A stretch of DNA of 64,000 nucleotides from Roseiarcus sp963741845 (GTDB lineage Bacteria; Pseudomonadota; Alphaproteobacteria; Rhizobiales; Beijerinckiaceae), in the NCBI GenBank assembly GCA_963741845.1, contig CAVUJV010000024.1, positions 372,001-436,000 on the forward strand, read 5' to 3'. A program made the translations under genes and the position numbers. Within the stretch, counting starts at the first letter, position 1. Every line of letters starts with the position of its first letter. Under the pieces are notes generated by a model, which was not told the DNA's origin, did not search any database, and worked only from the letters and a program-made list of their open reading frames with translations. This document shows positions 50,030 through 59,255 of this stretch, piece by piece.

Positions 50030-51898
50030 TCACCCCGCCTCGGCCTGCCCCGAAAGTTCGAGCCATGCTTCTTCGGCCGAGACGAGCGCCCGCTCCAGTT
50101 CGCCGCGCTGGCCGGCGAGTTCCGCCATTTTCCTCGTGTCGCCGCCTCCGGCGCCCGCCTGCGCCAGCGCCGCGTCAATACGGTGGATGAGGTCCTGGAA
50201 GCGGCTCATGCGACCCTCCAGCGCCGCGAGCTCCTTCTCGACCTGGCCTGGCCGCCTGCGCGGGCTCGGCGGCGTCGGAGGCGGCGCGTCGCGCTTCGCC
50301 CCGCGAGGCGGCGCCTTGGCGGTCGCCTGTCCGCCGCTCTGGCCGAGCACGAAGCGGGTGTAATCGGCGATGTCGCCCTCGAACGGCGTCACCGTACCGT
50401 TCGCAACCAGCCACAGGCGGTCGACGCAGGCCTCCAGGAGCCGCCGGTCGTGCGAGACGAGGATGCAGGCGCCTTCGTAATCGTTGATCGCCTCGATCAG
50501 TTCGCCGCGGCTGTCGATATCGAGATGGTTCGTCGGCTCGTCGAGGATGAGCAACTGCGGTCCGTCGAAAGTGGCGAGGCCCATCAGGAGGCGCGCCTTC
50601 TCGCCGCCGGACAGATGCTCGACCTTCGTGTCCGCCCGCGCGCCGGAAAAGCCGATCATCGCCGCGCGGCCGCGGATCTTCGATTCCGGCTGGCCGCGCA
50701 TCCGCTCCGCGACATGGCTGTAAGGCGTCCCGCCCGGTTCGAGGTCGTCGATCTGATGCTGGGCGAAGAAGCCGACGTCCAGCTTGTTGGCGCGGACCAT
50801 CTTGCCGGACATCGGCGCAAGCCGTCCGCCGATGAGCTTGGCGAAGGTCGATTTGCCGTTGCCGTTGGCGCCGAGGAGGCCGACGCGGTCGTCGTTCGAC
50901 AGCGTGAGGTCGAGGCGGGAGAGCACCGTGCGCCCGTCATAGCCGGCGCTGACCTTCTCCATCGTGACGATCGGCGGGCTCAGGGGCCTCGCGACCGGCG
51001 GCCATTTGAAGGGCATGACGTTTTCGTCGACGATGGCCGAGACCGGCTCCATCTTCGCCAGCATCTTCAGGCGCGACTGCGCCTGCGTCGCCTTGCTCGC
51101 CTTGGCGCGGAAGCGGTCGACGAAAGCCTGAAGGTGAGCGCGCTTCTCCTCCTGCTTTTTCGCCGCCTTGCCCTGCAGAATCTGCTGCTCGCGGCGCTGG
51201 CGCTCGAAACTCGTGTAACCGCCCGTCCAGAGGGTCAGCCGGCCGCGGTCGAGATGCAGGATGTGGTCGGCGACGTCGTCCAGAAGGTCGCGGTCGTGGC
51301 TGATGACGACAAGCGTCGAGGGCTGGCGTTTGAGATAGTCGGTCAGCCAGAGCACGCCTTCGAGGTCGAGATAGTTCGTCGGCTCGTCGAGGAGCAGGAT
51401 GTCGGGCGCCGAGAACAGCACCGCCGCGAGCGCCACGCGCATCCGCCAGCCGCCGGAGAATTCGGACAGGGGGCGGTTCTGCGCCTCCTCGTCGAAGCCG
51501 AGGCCGGAGAGGATGCGCGCCGCGCGCGCCGGCGCGGAATGGGCGTCGATGTCGGCGAGCCGGGTCTGAATTTCCGCGATGCGCTGCGGGTCGCTCGCCG
51601 TCTCGGCTTCGGCGAGAAGCGAGGCGCGCTCGACGTCGGCTTCGAGCACGAAGTCGATCAGCGCCTGCGCGCCGCCCGGCGCCTCCTGTTCGACGCTGCC
51701 GAGCCGCGCGTCCTTCGGGGTCTGGATCGAGCCGGCCTCGGGCGCAAGCTCGCCGCGGATGAGACGGAACAGGGTCGATTTTCCCGCGCCGTTCCGCCCG
51801 ACGAGGCCGACGCGCGCGCCCGTCGGCACGGCCACCGTCGCATTGTCGATGAGGAGCCGCTCGCCGAGCCGGTAGGCGAGCCCGTTCATATGGAGCAT
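50030..51898 (-). CDS. ABC-F family ATPase (Uup/YheS-like)
   Basis: This soluble ~622-residue protein has two ABC domains and no membrane segment. The first Walker A is GRNGAGKSTLFRLIRG and the second GANGNGKSTFAKLIGG; signatures are LSEFSGGWRMRVALA and HLSGGEKARLLMGLA. A linker with many charged residues (FERQRREQQILQGKAAKKQE) joins them, and the C-terminus is a coiled coil (VEKELAALEGRMSRFQDLIH). ABC-F proteins act on ribosomes or DNA intermediates, not in transport. ATG at 51898 gives MLHMNGLAYRLGERLLI. Confidence 0.92.
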   Translation of the reverse strand: MLHMNGLAYRLGERLLIDNATVAVPTGARVGLVGRNGAGKSTLFRLIRGELAPEAGSIQTPKDARLGSVEQEAPGGAQALIDFVLEADVERASLLAEAETASDPQRIAEIQTRLADIDAHSAPARAARILSGLGFDEEAQNRPLSEFSGGWRMRVALAAVLFSAPDILLLDEPTNYLDLEGVLWLTDYLKRQPSTLVVISHDRDLLDDVADHILHLDRGRLTLWTGGYTSFERQRREQQILQGKAAKKQEEKRAHLQAFVDRFRAKASKATQAQSRLKMLAKMEPVSAIVDENVMPFKWPPVARPLSPPIVTMEKVSAGYDGRTVLSRLDLTLSNDDRVGLLGANGNGKSTFAKLIGGRLAPMSGKMVRANKLDVGFFAQHQIDDLEPGGTPYSHVAERMRGQPESKIRGRAAMIGFSGARADTKVEHLSGGEKARLLMGLATFDGPQLLILDEPTNHLDIDSRGELIEAINDYEGACILVSHDRRLLEACVDRLWLVANGTVTPFEGDIADYTRFVLGQSGGQATAKAPPRGAKRDAPPPTPPSPRRRPGQVEKELAALEGRMSRFQDLIHRIDAALAQAGAGGGDTRKMAELAGQRGELERALVSAEEAWLELSGQAEAG

Positions 51899-52100
51899 GG
51901 GGCGGGCTTTTGGCGCGGCGGGGAGCGGATGGCAAGAGCGGGCGGAGCGTGCGTCGCCACACGCGCTTGTGCGTTGTGCGGCCGGCGAAGGGGCGCTTAA
52001 ACGTGTCGAGTCAAAGCGCGCGTTGCGCACGACCCTTCCCCCCGCAAGTCCGGACAAGGGGTGAAGCGTCGCAAGATCTTGTGAGCGCGGGAGGGACGAG

Positions 52101-53419
52101 ATGGCCGACACAGGCTTCGACAGGGCCAAGACGGTCCTGCGCGTCACGAGCGGCAATTTCCTCGAGATGTACGACTTCTTCCTGTTCGGCATCTACGCCC
52201 AGCAGATCTCGCAGGCCTTCTTTCCGAGCCACGATCCCTACGCCTCGCTGATGGCCGCCTTCATGAGCTTCGCCGCCGGCTTCGCGATGCGGCCGATCGG
52301 CGCGCTCGTGCTCGGCCCCTATGTGGACCGGATGGGACGGCGGAAGGGCCTCATCCTCACGCTGACGATCATGGCCTTCGGCACGATCCTGATCGCGTTC
52401 GTGCCCTCCTACGCGACGATCGGCATGCTGGCGCCGCTGCTCGTCGTGCTTGGGGCGGCTGTTGCAGGGCTTTTCCGCCGGCGTCGAACTCGGCGGCGTG
52501 TCGGTCTATCTCTCCGAAATGGCGACGCCCGGAAACAAGGGCTTTTACGTGAGCTGGCAGTCGGCGAGCCAGCAGATCGCCGTGATGTTCGCGGCCCTTC
52601 TCGGCTTCGGCATTGCGAACCTCATGCCGCACGAGGCGGCTGACGCCTGGGGCTGGCGCATCCCGTTCTTCATCGGCTGCGCCATCGTGCCCTTCCTCTA
52701 CTGGATCCGCCGGTCGCTGGAAGAGACGAAGGCTTTCGCGGCGCGCAAGGTCCATCCGACCTTCGCGGAGATCTACGAGACGCTCGCCGCCAACTGGGCG
52801 ATCGTGCTCGGCGGCGTGGCGATGGTCGTCATGACGACCGTCTCGTTCTATCTCATCACCGTCTACACGCCGACCTTCGGACGCACGCGTGATCGGGCTT
52901 TCGCAATCGCAGTCGCTGCTCGTCACCATGGCGATCGCGCTCTCCAACTTCATCTGGCTGCCGATCTCGGGCACGGTCTCCGACAGGATCGGCCGGAAGC
53001 CGATCCTGATCGCCTTCGCCGCGCTCGCCATCCTCACCGCCTATCCGGCGCTCGCGTGGCTCATACGCGAGCCGAGTTTCGGCCGGATGCTGACGGTCGA
53101 ACTCTGGCTCTCGGCCATCTACGGCTGGTACAACGGCGCGATGGTCGTGGCGCTGACCGAGGTCGTCCCGGCCTCCGTCCGCACGGCCGGTTTTTCCCTC
53201 GCCTACAGCCTCGCTACGACGCTCGGCGGCTCCTCGCTCGCCATCTCCACCTGGCTCATCCGCCACACGGGCGACAAGGCCGCGCCGGGCTACTGGATGG
53301 CCTTCGCGGGCGTCTGCGGTCTGACCGCGACGCTGGCGCTCTATCGCAAGGGCTCCCCGGGGCGATCCTCTCGCTCGCTTGCGGGAGAGGATGGGCGCGC
53401 CAAAAGAGTGGCTGGCTGA
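52101..53419 (+). CDS. MFS carboxylate:proton symporter, citrate/tricarballylate (MHS) type (two frameshifts)
   Basis: This is a 12-helix carrier. It opens GNFLEMYDFFLFGIYAQQIS and has the MFS loop motif GPYVDRMGRRKGLILTLTIM and GWRIPFFIGC in mid-protein, all typical of the metabolite:H+ symporter group that takes citrate-like acids. An extra G in GGGG at 52452-52455 breaks the frame after VVLG (resuming RLLQGFSAGVELGGVSVY). A second extra base near 52887 breaks it after FGRT (resuming VIGLSQSQSLLVTMAIALS). Corrected length is about 438 residues. The last ~15 residues are encoded by an extragenic-type palindrome. Confidence 0.87.
53365..53392. repeat. Rhizobial-type extragenic palindrome in the 3' end of the MFS gene
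   Basis: ATCCTCTC and GAGAGGAT form a perfect 8-base inverted repeat around a 12-base GC-rich centre. This matches the general form of short palindromic elements scattered in Hyphomicrobiales genomes. Here it is translated as the end of the carrier protein, apparently having replaced the original stop region. It can also act as a transcript-end hairpin. Confidence 0.55.
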
Positions 53420-53515
53420 GGGGACGGCGGCTTCGCCTTCTCGGCTTCGACGCGCCCTTGCAACCCCGTCGCCGATGGTGAGAATGCGCCGCTTTCGCGA
53501 CGCAGGGGGTCCGCC

Positions 53516-54502
53516 ATGGACCAGATCAGGGAATCCGCCCTCGAAGGCCACAACCGGCCGCGCAATCCGGGCGCGCCGCTCGATCCGGGCTGGTTCGAGG
53601 CGGTTGGGGTCAATGCGAGCGCGGTCGAGCGCCGCGCTGCGACGCTGACGACGCGCCGCTCGGTGAAGAAGGAATACCAGGCCGCCTGGCTTGTGAGGGC
53701 GATGACCTGCATCGACCTGACGACGCTCTCCGGCGACGACACGCCCGAGCGCGTGCGCCGCCTCTGCGCCAAGGCGAAACGCCCGTTGAGCGACGATCTT
53801 CTCGCCGCGCTCGGCCTTGGCGAGGATCCGCCGACGGTCGCGGCGGTCTGCGTCTATCCGACGATGGTCCCGCCGGCGGTCGCCGCGCTCGAAGGGTCGG
53901 GGATCCCGGTGGCTTCGGTCGCGACCGGCTTTCCGGCGGGCCTGACGCCGCTGAAGCAGCGGCTCGAAGAGATCCGCTATGCGGTGGGCGAGGGCGCGCG
54001 CGAGATCGACATCGTCATCACCCGCGCGCATGTGCTCGCGCGCGACTGGAACGCCCTCTACGACGAGGTGTCGGCGATGCGCGAAGCCTGCGGGCATGCG
54101 CATCTCAAGACGATCCTCGGCACGGGCGACCTCAAGACTTTGCGCAATGTCTATGCCGCGAGCATGGTCGCGATGCAGGCGGGCGCCGACTTCATCAAGA
54201 CTTCGACCGGCAAGGAGGACGTCAACGCCACGCTGCCGGTGAGCCTCGTGATGGTGCGGGCGCTGCGCGACTATCGCGAGCGCGCCGGCGTCGACATCGG
54301 CTTCAAGCCGGCGGGGGGATTGCGCGCCGCCAAGGACGCGCTGGCGTGGCAGATCCTCATGAAGGAGGAACTCGGGCTGCCGTGGATGCAGCCCGATCTC
54401 TTCCGCATCGGCGCGAGCGGATTGCTCACCGACATCGAGCGGCAGCTCGAACATTACGCCACCGGCCGTTACTCGGCCGCTTACCGCCACGCGATGGCCT
54501 GA
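53516..54502 (+). CDS. deoC: Deoxyribose-phosphate aldolase
   Basis: The enzyme splits 2-deoxyribose 5-phosphate into acetaldehyde and glyceraldehyde 3-phosphate. The 328-residue protein is the longer DeoC form. The Schiff-base lysine lies in DFIKTSTGKEDVNATLPV, with a second lysine in IGFKPAGGLR. VAAVCVYPTMV, VASVATGFPAG and EIDIVITRAHVL mark the barrel strands. ATG at 53516 follows CAGGGGGTCC. It ends 7 bases before an aldehyde dehydrogenase gene, an arrangement that lets acetaldehyde be removed at once. Confidence 0.95.
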   Translation: MDQIRESALEGHNRPRNPGAPLDPGWFEAVGVNASAVERRAATLTTRRSVKKEYQAAWLVRAMTCIDLTTLSGDDTPERVRRLCAKAKRPLSDDLLAALGLGEDPPTVAAVCVYPTMVPPAVAALEGSGIPVASVATGFPAGLTPLKQRLEEIRYAVGEGAREIDIVITRAHVLARDWNALYDEVSAMREACGHAHLKTILGTGDLKTLRNVYAASMVAMQAGADFIKTSTGKEDVNATLPVSLVMVRALRDYRERAGVDIGFKPAGGLRAAKDALAWQILMKEELGLPWMQPDLFRIGASGLLTDIERQLEHYATGRYSAAYRHAMA

Positions 54503-54509
54503 GGCGAAG

Positions 54510-56880
54510 ATGACGCTGATCAAGGACATATTGCGCACGATGGATTACGGTCCCGCGCCCGAGAGCGCCGAGCATGTTCTTCTGTGGCTCAAGGCGCACG
54601 AAGGCGGCTTCGGCCATTTCATCGGCGGCCGGTTCACGAAGCCTGCGGCGCTGTTCGAGGTGAATAACCCCGCGACGGCCGAGCGCATCGCCCGCGTCTC
54701 GCAGGGTTCGGCCGCCGACATCGATGCGGCGGTCGCGGCGGCGCGCAAGGCGCAGGGCAAATGGGCGGCGCTCTCCGGCTACGAGCGCGCCAAACATCTC
54801 TATGCGCTGGCGCGGCATGTGCAGAAGCGCGAGCGGTTCCTCTCGGTGCTGGAGTCGATGGACAACGGCAAGCCGATCCGCGAATCGCGCGATATCGACG
54901 TGCCGCTTGTCGCCCGCCACTTCTATCACCACGCGGGCTGGGCCTCGCTCGTCGAGAGCGAGTTTCCGGGCACGAACGCCGGTCGGCGTCTGCGGGCAGA
55001 TCATCCCGTGGAACTTTCCGCTGCTGATGCTGGCCTGGAAGATCGCGCCGGCGCTCGCGGCCGGAAACACGGTGGTTCTGAAGCCCGCGGAATATACGCC
55101 GCTGACGGCGCTGGCCTTCGCCGAGATCTGCGTCGAGGCCGGCCTGCCGCCGGGCGTCGTCAATATCGTGACGGGCGACGGCGAGACGGGCGCGGCGCTC
55201 GTTTCCCATGCCGGCGTCGACAAGATCGCCTTCACGGGCTCGACCGAGGTCGGCCGGGCGATCCGCAAGGCGACGGCGGGAACGGGCAAGAAGCTTAGCC
55301 TTGAGCTTGGCGGCAAATCGCCGTTCATCGTCTTCGACGACGCCGACCTCGACAGCGCGGTCGAGGGCGTGGTCGACGCGATCTGGCTCAATCAGGGGCA
55401 GGTCTGCTGCGCGGGCTCGCGTCTGCTCGCGGCGGAAGGAATAGCCGAAGCGCTCTACGCCAAGCTTCGCGCGCGCATGGCGAAGCTGCGCGTCGGCGAT
55501 CCGCTCGACAAGTCGACCGACGTCGGCGCCATCGTCGCGCCCGTGCAATTGCAGCGCATCGAACGGCTGATGGCGGAAGGCGCGGCGGAGGGCCTGACGT
55601 TCTGGCGGGCCGACGATTCTGTGCCGCAGCGCGGCTGCTTCTATCCGCCGACGCTGGTCACCGGCGTCGAGCCGGCGTCCGTCCTGATGCGCGAGGAGAT
55701 TTTCGGGCCGGTGCTCGTGGCGACGACCTTCCGCACGCCGGAGGAGGCGGTCGCGCTCGCCAACAACACGCGCTATGGCCTTGCGGCTTCGGTCTGGACG
55801 GAGAACGTCAACCGCGCGCTGGAAGTCGCGGCGCGCATCCGGGCGGGCGTGGTCTGGATCAATTCCACGAATCTGTTCGACGCCGCCTCGGGCTTCGGCG
55901 GCTATCGCGAGAGCGGCTTCGGGCGCGAGGGCGGACGCGAAGGCCTGTGGGAATACCGCGTCGCGGACGAAGCGAAGGGCAAGGCCTATGCGAAGGCGGC
56001 GCCGCTGAACGCCATGCCCGGCCTTACGCCCTCGGACGGGATCAGCGCCCTCGACCGCACGGCAAAGCTCTATGTCGGCGGCAAGCAGGCGCGGCCCGAC
56101 TCGGGCTACAGCTACGCCGTGCTCGACCCTAAAGGCCGCGAGGCCGGGCTTGCGGGCCTCGGTAACCGCAAGGACATCCGCAACGCGGTCGAGGCGGCCG
56201 CCAAGGCGTCCGGCTGGGGCGCGGCGACGGCGCATAATCGCGCGCAGGTGCTCTATTACGTCGCCGAAAACCTGAGCGCGCGCGCTGAGGAATTCGCGCA
56301 GCGCCTTCGCGTCCTGACCGGCGCCTCTGCCCGCGCGGCGGAGGCGGAAGTGGAGGCGTCGATCCGCCGCGCATTCTTCTATGCCGGCTTTGCCGACAAG
56401 TTCGACGGCGCGGTGCATGCGACGCGCACGCGCTTCGTGACGATCGCGATGAACGAGCCCTGGGGCGTGATGGGAATCGTCTGCCCGGACGAGGCGCCGC
56501 TGCTCGCTTTCGTGTCGCTGGTCATGCCGGCGATCGCGATGGGCAATTGCGTCGTCGCCGTTCCTTCGGCCGCGCATGCGCTGATCGCGACCGACTTCTA
56601 TTCCGTGCTCGACACGTCGGACGTGCCGGGCGGCGTCGTCAATATCGTGACGGGCGACGCCAATGCGCTCAGCGTCACGCTCGCCGAGCACGAGGGCGTC
56701 GACGCGCTCTGGTATGTCGGCGACGCCGCGGGCGCGGCGAAGGTCGAGGCTCAGTCCGCGGGCAATCTCAAGGCGACATGGACGGCCTCGAACGCGATCG
56801 ACTGGACGCGCGCGGAAGGCCGCGAATTCCTGCGCCGCGCAACGCAGGTGAAAAACGTCTGGACGCCCTACGGGGAGTGA
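54510..56880 (+). CDS. Long aldehyde dehydrogenase with a second, incomplete ALDH domain (one frameshift)
   Basis: This NAD(P)-dependent dehydrogenase probably oxidises the acetaldehyde made by DeoC. The first ~490 residues are a full ALDH: IIPWNFPLLMLAWKIAPALA, FTGSTEVGRAI, glutamate in LELGGKSP, catalytic cysteine in NQGQVCCAG, and EEIFGPVL. Residues ~515-789 repeat the cofactor-binding half (LYVGGKQARPDSG, NEPWGVMGIVCPDEAPLLAF, GVVNIVTGD) but contain no catalytic-cysteine block. An extra A at 54975-54976 breaks the frame after FPGT (resuming TPVGVCGQII). Corrected length of 789 residues equals the known rhizobial form next to deoC. Confidence 0.9.
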
Positions 56881-56884
56881 GCGC

Positions 56885-57857
56885 TCACCATTCCTTCGTC
56901 ACGGTGTAGCCGGCTTCGCGGAGGCGGGCGATGAGTCCCTCCTTGCCGGGAAGATGCAGCGCCCCGACGGCGATGAAGGCGCCCTCGTCGCAAGAGCGGC
57001 TCGGCGCGCTCCACCATGGTCGCGTTGCGGCGCACGAGCAAGTCGCGGGTGAAGACGTCCTGCGCCTTGCGCTCCTCGTCGCTCATGTCGCCGACGACAT
57101 CGCCAACGGGCAGGATGTCGGCCGGACGCTCTTCCGCGTAGAGCTTCAGCAGCGTTGCATAGACGTCGTCGTTCAGCGTGTCGTTGCGCGCTGTGGCGGC
57201 GAGCACGAGGCCCGCGACCTTCGGATCGACCGACGCAATCGCGTCGATCTGCTCCTGAGGCGACTCGAGGCCGACGACGCGGACTCCGGCGTCCTTCGCC
57301 TGCCCCATCAGAAATTCGTCCATCTCGGGGAGGCCCGCCTGCTCGCGCTTCGTCTCGCAGGCGGGCATCGAGGTGAGGATGGCGAGAAACCAAAGCTTCA
57401 GGTGATGGGCGAACGCGGCCGGGTAGCCGATCTCCGTCACCATCTGCTCGATGGCGGCGCGATCCTTTTCGGGCGCGGCGTCGAACGTGTCGTGATCGCG
57501 GTCGAGCGCGCGCGCGAGCAGCGCCGAGGAAAGATTGGCCTTCTCGGTCGCATCCATGGCGCCAAGCTCGGTCCCGACGACCTTGACCGACGGGATTGTC
57601 TCCGCTGCCCGGCGCGCAATCGCGAGCACGTCGGCGTCGGTCGAATGGATCGTGCCGAACAGCCAGGAGACAGGCTCGCCCGCCTTCTCGATTCGCCAGA
57701 AGAGGCCCTCGCCGTTGACGAGGTCGTCGGCGCGTTTGGCTCTCGCCTCCGCAAACCCCGCGACATTGCCGAGGTCCTTGCCTTTGCAGGCCGGAGCGTC
57801 CTCGGCGAAAGCGGGCGCAACGAACAGAAGCGCAAGCGCGACCAGAAAGCCGCGCAA
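56885..57857 (-). CDS. Exported TraB/GumN family protein (frameshift near C-terminus)
   Basis: The ~323-residue product has a signal peptide (FLVALALLFVAPAFA). Its TraB/GumN hallmarks are WLFGTIHSTDADVL (GTIH motif), ACETKREQAGLPEMDEFLM and VVGLESPQEQIDAI. An extra base at about 56992-56993 breaks the frame after ERAEPL. The corrected frame supplies the expected last motif, AVGALHLPGKEGL, and ends TVTKEW. The family is related to metalloproteases of the Tiki type; in most bacteria its substrate is unknown. It ends 4 bases after the convergent aldehyde dehydrogenase. Confidence 0.85.
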
Positions 57858-57881
57858 GCTCGCGGCGAAGCGGGCCTGCGC

Positions 57882-58841
57882 TCACAATTTCCTCAGCGCG
57901 ACTTCCTCGATCCGGTGGCTCGCGCCCTTGGTGAGCAGGAGGTCGGCGCGCGGCCTTGTCGGCAGGATGTTCTCGTGCAGGTTGACGAGATTGATGCGCC
58001 GCCAGATCGAGCGGGCGGTGGCCTCGGCTTCCGCGTCGTCGAGGTCGGCGTAGTTCTTGAAGTAGCTTCGCGGATCGCGGAACGCGGTCATCCTCAGGTC
58101 CATGAAGCGCTTGATGTACCATTGCTCCAGCAGCTCGTCGTCGGCGTCGAGGAAGATCGCGAAGTCGAAGAAGTCGGAGACGAAGGGAATCTCCTTGCCG
58201 TCGCGCGGCAGCCGGTTCGGCAGGAGCACATTGATCCCCTCGACGATGAGAATGTCCGGCCGGTCGACCGTGATCGCCTCGCCCGGCACGATGTCATAGG
58301 TGATGTGCGAATAGACGGGCGCCGCGACATTGTGGCGTCCGGCCTTGACCGCCGAGAGGAAGCGGATGAGCGCCGTGCCGTCGTAGCTCTCGGGGAATCC
58401 CTTGCGGTCCATGATGCCCTGACGGATCAGCTCCGCGTTCGGATGCAGAAAGCCATCGGTGGTGATGAGCTGAACCTTCGGCGTGTTCGGCCAGCGCGTG
58501 AGCAGAGCCTGAAGCACGCGCGCGGTCGTCGATTTGCCGACCGCGACCGACCCGGCGACGCCGATGATGTAGGGCACCTTGCCGTCGGTCGCGCCGAGGA
58601 AGCGCTGCGTCGCCTTGAACAGCCCCTGGGTCGCCGCGACATAGAGCGCGAGCAGGCGGGACAGCGGCAGATAGATCGCGACCACTTCGTCGAGCGAGAT
58701 CGGGTCGTGGGTCGATTGCAGCTTGCGCAGATCGTCGATCGTCAGCGTCAGCTGCGTATCGGCGCGCAACTGCGCCCATTCGTCGCGCGTGAAGCGGCGG
58801 AACGGCGATTCGAGCTTCGCTTGGGGAACGATAGCATCCAT
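57882..58841 (-). CDS. coaA: Pantothenate kinase (type I)
   Basis: The enzyme phosphorylates pantothenate in the first step of coenzyme A synthesis. The 319-residue protein has the P-loop GVAGSVAVGKSTTARVL, LITTDGFLHPNAELI, KGFPESYDG, SHITYDIVPGEA and ILIVEGINVLLP. All are signatures of bacterial CoaA. Next to hisE, as in many alphaproteobacteria where hisF-hisE-coaA are adjacent; hisF is not here. Frame intact. Confidence 0.96.
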   Translation of the reverse strand: MDAIVPQAKLESPFRRFTRDEWAQLRADTQLTLTIDDLRKLQSTHDPISLDEVVAIYLPLSRLLALYVAATQGLFKATQRFLGATDGKVPYIIGVAGSVAVGKSTTARVLQALLTRWPNTPKVQLITTDGFLHPNAELIRQGIMDRKGFPESYDGTALIRFLSAVKAGRHNVAAPVYSHITYDIVPGEAITVDRPDILIVEGINVLLPNRLPRDGKEIPFVSDFFDFAIFLDADDELLEQWYIKRFMDLRMTAFRDPRSYFKNYADLDDAEAEATARSIWRRINLVNLHENILPTRPRADLLLTKGASHRIEEVALRKL

Positions 58842-58874
58842 GGGAGCGAGCCTCGTTGGGATCCGTTTCGCGGA

Positions 58875-59189
58875 TCAGCTCTTGCGCGACGCCTTTTCCT
58901 GATGGCCGCTCTGCCGCGTACGGCCTTCGAGTTCGGCCACGACGGAGGCGAAGGGCACGTTGCGGGCCTTCAGAAGCACGAGCAGGTGATAGAGCACGTC
59001 GGCGGCCTCGGACCGCACGGCGTTCTCGTCCTCGGCCGCGCCGGCGATCGTGAGCTCGATCGCCTCCTCCCCGAACTTGCGGGCGCAATGCGCCGCGCCC
59101 CTGTCGAGCAGGCTCTTCGTATAGGACTGATCCGCCGTCGCTTCCGCGCGCCGGGCGATCGTCTCCGCGAGATCGTCGAGCGAGAACAT
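58875..59189 (-). CDS. hisE: Phosphoribosyl-ATP pyrophosphatase
   Basis: The enzyme carries out the second step of histidine synthesis, removing pyrophosphate from phosphoribosyl-ATP. The 104-residue all-alpha protein has DQSYTKSLLDRGAAHCARKF followed by GEEAIEL, and EAADVLYHLLVLLKARNV, the MazG-like metal-binding helices. It lies 33 bases before coaA on the same strand. The upstream neighbour is an aldehyde dehydrogenase and not hisF, so the usual his cluster is split here. Confidence 0.95.
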   Translation of the reverse strand: MFSLDDLAETIARRAEATADQSYTKSLLDRGAAHCARKFGEEAIELTIAGAAEDENAVRSEAADVLYHLLVLLKARNVPFASVVAELEGRTRQSGHQEKASRKS

Positions 59190-59255
59190 CGGCCTTGCCC
59201 TATCGCGCTTTTTGGCTGGAGGATAGGGGGCTGCGCGGCTCCTCGCGATGACGGC

